Source: Mauremys mutica
Lineage: Eukaryota > Chordata > Testudines > Geoemydidae
DNA: 64,000 nt
NCBI RefSeq assembly: GCF_020497125.1
Contig: NC_059075.1
Coordinates: forward strand, 56,377,321 to 56,441,320
Direction of reading: 5' to 3'
The notes below the pieces were generated by a model. It worked only from the letters and a program-made list of their open reading frames with translations, was not told where the DNA came from and did not search any database. Positions 56,474 to 64,000 of this stretch are shown piece by piece. Position 1 is the first letter of the stretch. Each line of letters begins with the position of its first letter. The translations under genes and the position numbers were made by a program.

Positions 56474-56615
56474 TGTGTGACCTTTAGCAAATCACTTAGC
56501 CTCTCTGTGCTTCAGTTCCCCATCTGCAAAGTGGGAATACTAGGACTTCCCTACCTCACAGGGGTGCTGTGAGGGTCAAATACAATAAAGATTGGGAAAT
56601 ACGTTGAGATCTACT
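56474..56615. mobile_element. MIR-like SINE fragment
   Basis: TGTGTGACCTTTAGCAAATC, CTTAGCCTCTCTGTGCTTCA, GTTCCCCATCTGCAAAGTGG and ACCTCACAGGGGTGCTGTGA follow the MIR order (TGTGACCTTGGGCAAGTCAC...CTCAGTTTCCTCATCTGTAAAATGGGGAT...CCTACCTCACAGGGTTG). Confidence 0.7.
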
Positions 56616-57389
56616 GATGAAAAGTAAAGCTAGGTTTTATTATGATCTTTTTGTTTCTTGTTTAGTAATTATACATGATGGTATGTTCCTGGTTAACATG
56701 TGATGTCATTGCCAAATTATATCATACACTGGCTTGACGACATATCTGATATTTTAAAGGGCTGATATTTTTATAGTTTAGAGCCAATGTTAATAGGAGA
56801 CACAAAGTCCAGACAAACACTTTTGGTAAGAATTGAAAAGAATTTCCTGAATATTCCCAAATGGCATGTAAAAAAATCCTTCATGGATAACACTTCTGTT
56901 TTCATCCAAACAGCAGTTTGTTGAAGCATTTGGAATTTGGACAATGCAGACATTTAGAGGAGGGTTCATTTTTAATAGGATTGTGGGGGTTTTGATGATA
57001 TTTGATTTTTTTCCCCCTTAGAATAAGTTTGGAAATATGTTGAGCACCTCTTAGGACAATCAACCATGATGTGAAAGTTTGGAGAGAGAGCCACTCATGA
57101 AATGAGAATGCAGTAAGTATGCTAGCAGGTCAGAGGAAGAATTCAGTACTATCAGAATGAAATGGGTCTAAACCTTTTTTCCTGATGGGGGAAATAAATA
57201 GCCATAGAAATGATTGTTACTATTTATGAATATCAGGTTGCTAGGTGACATCATGTGATGCTCACTGCTTAGACTGCCACCCACAGTTCTTGAGCAACAG
57301 CAAGAGGGTGGGGGGAGGGGGTGTGGAATAGAGATGGAGGAAAATCAAAGACTCAGAGTTACTGTAAAAATATAGAGGTTTTAAAAAAA

Positions 57390-57412
57390 AAACAACAACA
57401 ACAACAACAACA
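57390..57412. repeat. (AAC)n microsatellite
   Basis: About eight AAC units after a poly-A run. Confidence 0.9.
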
Positions 57413-57878
57413 AACAAACTGAGCATTCTAAATATCACCTGGGCTGTTTTTCCCTCCTAAAATATTTTCTCCCCTTTTTTAGCAGACTCCATTACGGATG
57501 GATGAATAGGTTCCTGCAGGAAAAAAAAACAGTGAATTATCTGGCAGAGAAAGCCTAATAGCCAGGCCTGCCTCCCCACCCCAAATGTAAAGCTGAGACA
57601 CTTTCTATTATATACACATATGTGTATGTGAGTCTGTGCATGCATGAGAGTGGGTAAAAGACAATATATGTGCGTGTGTGTTATATATGGGGCTGCTAGC
57701 ACCACCTAGTATTGTTTGCCTGAAACTTCCCATTATAAGACACTGTTTTCAGTTGCTTAGAACATTGTCAAACTTTAACTGGGCTAAATTTTCCCATGCT
57801 GGATGGCTGTCTCAGGCTGAATTTTTGTGGACCTTTCAGCCAAAACAGTTCAGCCATTTCCAAGAACAGGGCTATTCA

Positions 57879-57904
57879 AAATAAATAAATAAATAAATAA
57901 ATAG
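57879..57904. repeat. (AATA)n microsatellite
   Basis: About six AATA units. Confidence 0.9.
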
Positions 57905-60737
57905 TAATTTTGCCCATGTTAAAAAATTCTAATGACCTTGTGTTTGAAAAGCTCCTGCATCATGATGCTTTGGAGCAGGGACTTGAAATTTGGCAGGGGG
58001 TGGCCTTTGTGTCAGGGATGTGACTTTTGCCAACTCCATGAAGATATGCCCAAATCTGGCCAATTTATATGCATTTGAGAACTGTTAATTCACATATGCT
58101 CAGTAGAAACTTCTTACATTTTAGCAGCTAAAATCTCCAAAGATTTTTGAGTATCTCACAGCTCTTAGTGCTGATCAGACTGTGCATGTGCCATCCTCAC
58201 AGAACAACTGAGCATGCTCCAGCCCAGGGCTATGGGGCTGCCCCTTTCCTGTAATGGCTGCTCCCTGCTGCTCAGAGCCAGGCGTCAGTTCTGAGAGCAG
58301 GGAGTCAACCTGCTCTCAGTGATGTCCCAGTTGGTACCCATACAGCGTTGAGAAGGAAGCCCTCTGATTCAAATGCAGAAGGGACAGAATCCTGAACAGG
58401 GAGGAGGGGAAGGAGTAGATTGTGACAAGGGATCTGGTGAGATTGGGAGTGGAAAGGTGAAGGGTGAGAGAAAGTGGGACTTGCAGGGCCAGAAGACTGT
58501 GACTGAGAGCTAAGGGTTGGGAGTGGAGAGGGGAGGCTGGGAAAGGAGATTGGAACTGGGACCCTGTGGCTTCCAGAGTCCCAGGCCAGTTGGCTCCCCA
58601 TGCTGCCTAACTCCCTGCTTAATGAAACTGACAAAAATCATGTCCATTTCAGTCAGCAGCTGCTAGTCCTGGGAAGCATATTTCATTTTGGAAACACCAT
58701 GTGTCAGTGTTTCTGAAAATAATTTTTTTGGAATTTTCAGTTCCTGGGTAATTTTAAAATACTGAAATTTCTTGCAAACTGGAAATCCTGAATTTTGGCT
58801 AGTTCTAATTCTAGTTCTAGTTGTTGTTTTGTTTTGTTATTTGTATAATCAAAGCACCTAGGAGCCCTGATCATGGACCATGATCCCCTTGTGCTATCAT
58901 ATGTAACACCAATGTTTGCATGAACATAAATCATAAACAACTGTGAAATAGCATTAAGGATGCATAGTAAATAAATGCACCAAAGCTTTCTGATATGAAT
59001 GATCATAAAAGGTGAAAGCAAAGGAGATTATCAGGTCTTCTTCCTTCCTGGGAACTTCTGTCCTGCTACTTTGTCTGTCAGACAAAAGAATTGTTCTTTT
59101 TCAGCTCTCAGATTTCACACCTCCTTTCCTATGCTAGCTTGGTGACTCTAATTATTAGAATAACCACCAGTTTGGGGAATTGTCTGCCCCATTCTCTGCA
59201 ATTTGCCCTGATTGAGCAATCTCAGTGCAGGCCTCCTAGGACCCCAGTCACATGAGATTTGGGCATTTGTGGGAGGTGATTTGGGGAAAACACGTTAGCT
59301 GATATTTTGGCTAAAATGATCAGTTATAAGTTAACAACGTTAACATTTAAATGTTATCGTTATTAGGTTCCAGAATTGAGGATCACCTAAGACAAGTGGG
59401 GGCATTTCACACATCTTTTAGAACTAGTGTTTTAGGCCATGCACAGCCTCAGGAATATGACACTGCATTGATTTACATTCAGTTCACATTTGATTTTCGA
59501 GCATCATTCTGTGATGAGTAAATTCTATGGTAGAATACAATATACCTAGGTCCATTCCTGCTTTTATTTTATTGCTCACATATGACCGGCCTTGATGAGA
59601 GCTATAGAAATGTCTGTAGTAGATTTTTGAGGGGGAAAGACAATACTTTTATTTCATCTGCTCATTTGTTTACATTTCATTGTGCATTTAAAAAAAAATA
59701 GACAAATGCCCTGGATTCATTTTCTTATGCTCGCAAAATAGATTCTTGATTTTGTTTTCTGTGGCAGTCACACCTTCCAGACAGGGAGTTGCTTTTAAAG
59801 TTTAGTGTTTCACTCCCTTCCTGCTGGAGACCAGTTGTGTCTCATTTGCAATACCATTGGTCAAGGGAGCAGTTATGCCGAGGTCTCTCCTTCGCCTACC
59901 CTTCCCAAATGGCACTGGGATGCCCTTCTGCCAAGCCATTGGACCAGAGCACTCTTTATGGTATAGTCTCCTCCCAGTGCATAAGCAATAGAACCATTTC
60001 AGCATTAGCCACAACTGGTGTGAATTTCAATCCTCCAAAAGCATTTGAAGCAGTGGCTTGAAAAATGATACTGCCTGTTTATTAAAACAGCCAGCATGAT
60101 CGTACCAAGCCAACTTACTAGTTTAACAGATGGGAGCTCGTTAAAATCTTTATTCCAATATGTTAAGAACCTATTTTTTCTACAAATTGTGAAGTATGAC
60201 TTGTGAGTCAAGCCCCAGTGGAATGGATGGCTCATATGCTTCAGTTCTCAGCTTTACCTTCAAGACTCAAGATTTTTCCTCTCCAAAAGATTTTTTTCCC
60301 TCCCTGAGTAAATCAAACCATTCACATCATTCTCAATAGCTCTTACCTGTCCTCTGGCTTTTATTTTTTCCTAAGACACCCTGAAATCTGTTTTACTAGT
60401 GAACAGGGAGCAGAATGAAAATTCTTATTCATTTAAGGCCTGATTCTGCCAACTTTATACCTTACTCTGTGAGTAATCTCGTTGATTTTAACAGGACTAC
60501 TCAACCAGTAAAGTATTACTGTGACAGAATGGAGCCCTTAAGAAAGATAATTTTAACCTATGAAGGCTTGTAGGAAAAGAACAGCTTAGAAGTTGTTGCG
60601 GGCCCCCCTTATCGCAGCCCTGATGGTGAAGCTGAGCACATACCTCACCCCTACCTCTTATTAGTTTGCCTTTGTCCTTGTTGCAGTCCTCAACCAGAAG
60701 GATAATAATGGTACTTCATCAGTAGACTTCACCTGAG

Positions 60738-60890
60738 ATCATCCAATGACCTGAAAGTGCTTTACAAAGGTAGCCAAGTAATAGCCTTCCCCTTTCCCGT
60801 CTTACAGCTGTGGAAACTTTGGCACAGAGAGGTTGAGTGAGCTGCACAAGGTCACACAGCATAAGTGAGTGGCAGAGACAAGGAAATTCT
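60738..60890 (+). mobile_element. MIR-like SINE fragment
   Basis: CTGAAAGTGCTTTACAAAGG, TCTTACAGCTGTGGAAACTT, TGGCACAGAGAGGTTGAGTG, AGGTCACACAGCATAAGTGA and GTGGCAGAGACAAGG match MIR order closely. Confidence 0.75.
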
Positions 60891-62880
60891 TCTTGTCTCC
60901 CACTCCTGTGCTGCTTCAGCCCATACAAAAGGATCTCCCTCTCCCTGCCTTCCACTCTGTCCTGCAGACGGAAGCAGCATGGGAAAGGCACAGGGAGTCC
61001 ACTGCCATGGGGAAACCATAGGATAAAGAAGCAGATAGGCAGGAAGACAAAATGATGGGTGAAGAAGCTCTAGAGCAGAAAGTGGCCGCTTTTTTTTTAA
61101 AAGGTGTGTTTACTTGAAAGCTCCTTAGTGCACTCTTTGTTTTTAAACTTGGCCTTCAAGTAACATCAAGTCATTATTGTATGAGGCACGGAGTTGACTC
61201 TGTTCTCCTACTTGATATTCAGGATTTGAATTTCTTGAGGATATAAAGGAGAATCATTTTTTTTAAGTGTGGCCCTAGTCCACCTACTGCCCATGACTGT
61301 CACAACAAAACTGGAGATTGAAGGGTGAAGGACGGGATGGAGATAAGATGAAAGGGACTAGAAAAAAGAAAAAGAAGATGAACAGACTATGTTACAAAAG
61401 ACCATTTGTCTCTTCCTTCTTTCCTTTGTGGCCTGTGGAAAGCCTGGGGCCAGCGCAGCTGGAGGAACACTGGGATAGGGCAGCTCCTTTTGGAGGTAGC
61501 GTTATATACTGGTCCTGTGCAATTCAGAATGGCAGGTAGTATAGTTTAGAATAAAAAACGTAAAAACCATGATCTAAATCAAACAGTAAAGGTCAAAAGC
61601 CTCTTCCCAGATTCACTCTCCTGGCTTCTAAGCATTGCGAGCACCTCAAGATCTCAAGACAGGTCCATGTCTTTCTGTCTCCTTTTCTGAGATGGGAGAC
61701 ATCTCTTATCTCTTCCTTAATTGACTTGTTTAATGCAATAAGGGCACTTGCCCTGACAGGCAAACTGGAAGGGGGGAACTCTTGCACACCCGTAAGACAA
61801 GACTAGGATGAGGATTCAATATGACACTTCTTAATCGTCAAGGACTAGAAACTGGCTTCCTAGGATGCTTTGAGTTACTTGCCAACATTCCAGTGCCAAT
61901 TATACACATTACAGGGATTGCTTTTGGTCTGAGAGTCTTCCCCTATAACCTATTAATCCCACAGGACTTGAATACCCAGATATGTGTCCTTCCATCATCA
62001 TGTTCTAACTAAACTGCTGCTTGCAAAAGAACTGCTGCAAGGTCCATCCATGTTGCACTTCCTCCCATAGAAGACTGGAAGAGGGGAAGGGTATCAACTA
62101 CCTATGAATACATCACAGTGGGGGTATAAGGCCTCAAATATAACTTTGTGTATATTCAGGAAGAGATTCATGTGAAATTCAGAGATCCAAAATCCCAGTC
62201 AAGAACACTATGGGCTTTATTCTCAAGTATACTGTTTTTTTGTTCAGCTCCATGGAGTTATGCAAGTGTAAAACCAGTGTAACAGAATGGAGAATCAAGC
62301 CATCTATATGCTGCTCTTCACAATAAAACACTTACACTTAACATCTAAGAAATCATCATCATCATAATGTCAATGTAAATCGTGATGTGCTGTGCTGGAT
62401 ACTTCCCTGAAAAGATTCATGCCATATGGGCTGAAGAGCAAAATGGGCACTGTTTATTTCTAAAAGAATGAGAAATATGAGCTTGGAATATGCATTGCTT
62501 GGTCCTGCCAGGCAGACAGCCAGGATTTGCTGAGGAGGAGGCCAGATCTACTGCATGTCTGGCTTTTTTGCCTGTTTTGGTGGCATATGTCCCATGAGTT
62601 TGTGGCTTCAGTCTGGTTCTAGTGGAATGATGTCCAGACCACAAAAATCATCACTCCTCAGCAGTATCAGCTGATGCCAAGGATTCAATGGGCATCATGG
62701 AGACTGAATTGCCCTCTGGCCCCTGATTGTTTTCTGTCTAAATGCCCCTATTAAAGTGATTTTTTTCCTGAGGAAACCCCCACAGTATTTAGCTATTGTA
62801 ATACCTATCAATTTCCATCTCTGGGGCTGAATTCAAGCCAATGAGATAGAGATGAAAGGCGCTATCTCGCATTACCAATC
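60891..62880. other. Intergenic, nothing recognised
   Basis: Short frames on both strands without domains. Confidence 0.4.
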
Positions 62881-63468
62881 CTCTGAGCCATCCAGAGATT
62901 CCAAGGCCAGAAGTGACCACTGGGATCATGCAGCCAGACCTCCTGCCACAGAACTTCCCCACAATAATTTCTAGAGCCCTATCTCTTACAAAAACATCCA
63001 ATCTCGATTTAAAAACTGTCAGTGATAGAGAATCCACCAGGACCCTTGACAAGTTGTTCCAAATGCTAATTACTCTCACCATTAAATGTGTACATCTTAA
63101 TTCCATTCTGAATTTCTCTGGCTTCAACTTCCAGCCACTGGGTTGCGTTGTACTGTTCCTTGCCAGATTGAAGAGCCCATTATTAAATATTTGTTCCCCA
63201 TGCAGAAACTTACAGACAGCAACCAAGTTTCCCCTTTACCTTCCCTTTGTTAAGCGAAATAGATTGAGTCTATCACCGTAAGGCATATTTTCTAGTCCTT
63301 TAATCTTCCTTGTGGATTTTCTCTGAACCTTCTCCAATTTATCAACACCGTTCCTGAATTGTGTACACCAGAACTGGATACAGTATTCCAGCAGCAGTAG
63401 AACCAGTGTCAAATATAGAGGTAAAATTACCTCTGGACTCCAATTTGAGACTCCCCTGTGTATGCATC
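62789..63468 (-). mobile_element. CR1 LINE 3' remnant (ORF2 C-terminus)
   Basis: The minus-strand frame 62789-63226 (145 codons) reads VAVCKFLHGEQIFNNGLFNL, then FRMELRCTHLMVRVISIWNN (like [11 protein letters not shown] regions) and VFKSRLDVFVRDRALEIIVG. It is the C-terminus of CR1 ORF2, followed by the GGTCACTTCTGGCCTTGG-type 3' tail near 62895. Upstream ORF2 to 63468 is decayed. Cut at 63468 by an LTR-like segment. Confidence 0.85.
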
Positions 63469-64000
63469 TGACACACTTTCTTGGGGTGCCCCGCAGTGTT
63501 AGTCACCATGTTACCCCCCTGCCTCAACAAGAAAGAGACTTGCTGGTGCTAAACTAGGTGTCATCTCCCTGACATGCCCAATCTGTTAGCCACACAAACA
63601 ATCTCCTCAGCACTCTGCCAACTCCGACTTTGCTTGTAGGTTAATTCTTGTTATACTCCAGTCCCCAAGCACCTCTGAAGCATTCCCCTCTTGTGGCCAG
63701 CCCCTATCACTTCACACTCCCAGTAATTAGCAGATTTGTTGTTCCCAAGGGAACAGTATGCATGTAGCTTGATTGGTACCACTTAGGATCAGGTCCTTTA
63801 TAATATCACAGCTTGGAGATACAGTTACAGTGAAAACAATCATAAGTTTATTAGCAAAGATTAATATTTAAGAGAGAGTGAGTAAGGATAATGGAAACAG
63901 ATATGATTACAGATAAACAAAAAGTATGGCACACTTCCTAGGGTCTTAACTTCAAAGGCTAAAATCTTTGTTTAAAGTAGACTCTCCCCTAAAGCAATCT
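63469..64000 (-). mobile_element. LTR-like segment running off the right end
   Basis: It begins TGACACACTTTCTTGGGGTG directly after CR1, the inverse of an LTR 3' end (...GTGTCA). Minus-sense features include ATAAACTTATGATTG-like and polyadenylation-like stretches near 63840. Internal sequence and other end are outside the window. Confidence 0.5.

Larger units (their letters stand above)
56616..60737. other. Intergenic, mostly unique; small repeats only
   Basis: Contains (AAC)n at 57390-57412, (AATA)n at 57879-57904 and a common turtle repeat-like stretch (GCACCTAGGAGCCCTGATCA, near 58850). No exon or RNA gene recognised. Confidence 0.4.

Noticed and set aside
33200..64000. A neighbouring cellular gene downstream of SPRED1 (for example the next gene in the mammalian order)
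   Set aside because: I found no exon with splice sites and recognisable protein similarity in this 31 kb; only repeats and chance frames.

Overview
This is a window of vertebrate nuclear DNA, most probably from a cryptodiran turtle. Three things point that way. The only cellular gene is a sauropsid-like SPRED1. The interspersed repeats are dominated by CR1 LINEs, a tRNA-headed SINE of the Cry type, hAT-type MITEs and Penelope-like elements. A DIRS tyrosine-recombinase retrotransposon is also present. There are no bacterial operons, CRISPR arrays, rRNA genes or intact tRNA genes.

Gene content: SPRED1 lies on the + strand. A 156-bp internal coding exon (18617-18772) and the terminal coding exon (27794-28453, with stop) are clear. 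They are followed by a long 3' UTR of about 3-5 kb. Positions 1-18616 are upstream intron, and from about 33.2 kb to the end is downstream intergenic DNA with no other cellular gene that I can recognise. A 34-codon exon expected between the two coding exons was not found.

Repeat layout: the upstream intron holds a stack of nested insertions at 4.8-17.9 kb. An old CR1 remnant (minus) and a Ty3/gypsy reverse transcriptase remnant (minus) flank a decayed DIRS element (about 5941-17256). The DIRS was broken by three separate LTR insertions (9129-10072 minus, 11711-16027 composite, 16538-17133 plus). The first two have exact 5-bp target-site duplications and the third a 4-of-5 match. A young CR1 copy with an uninterrupted 940-codon ORF then landed inside the composite LTR element. 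The SPRED1 intron between the exons holds a rearranged Penelope-like element, a 5S-derived SINE, old CR1 pieces and GC-rich foldback repeats. Downstream of the gene are hAT MITEs with 8-bp duplications (34181, 44289, 45782, 53389, 53382-54380), a solo LTR (34516-35339), palindromic MITEs, a second Penelope-like insertion (49131-49648), a minisatellite at 50.1 kb, several CR1 remnants and an LTR-like segment that runs off the right end.

Interpretation: nothing here is a coordinated gene system. The main interest is genome archaeology: a readable relative chronology of insertions, inverted-end retroelement insertions that still have target duplications, and a SINE-like module shared between a tRNA-headed SINE and the 3' end of Penelope-like elements. 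All identifications are by eye from sequence and family knowledge; no database search was possible.
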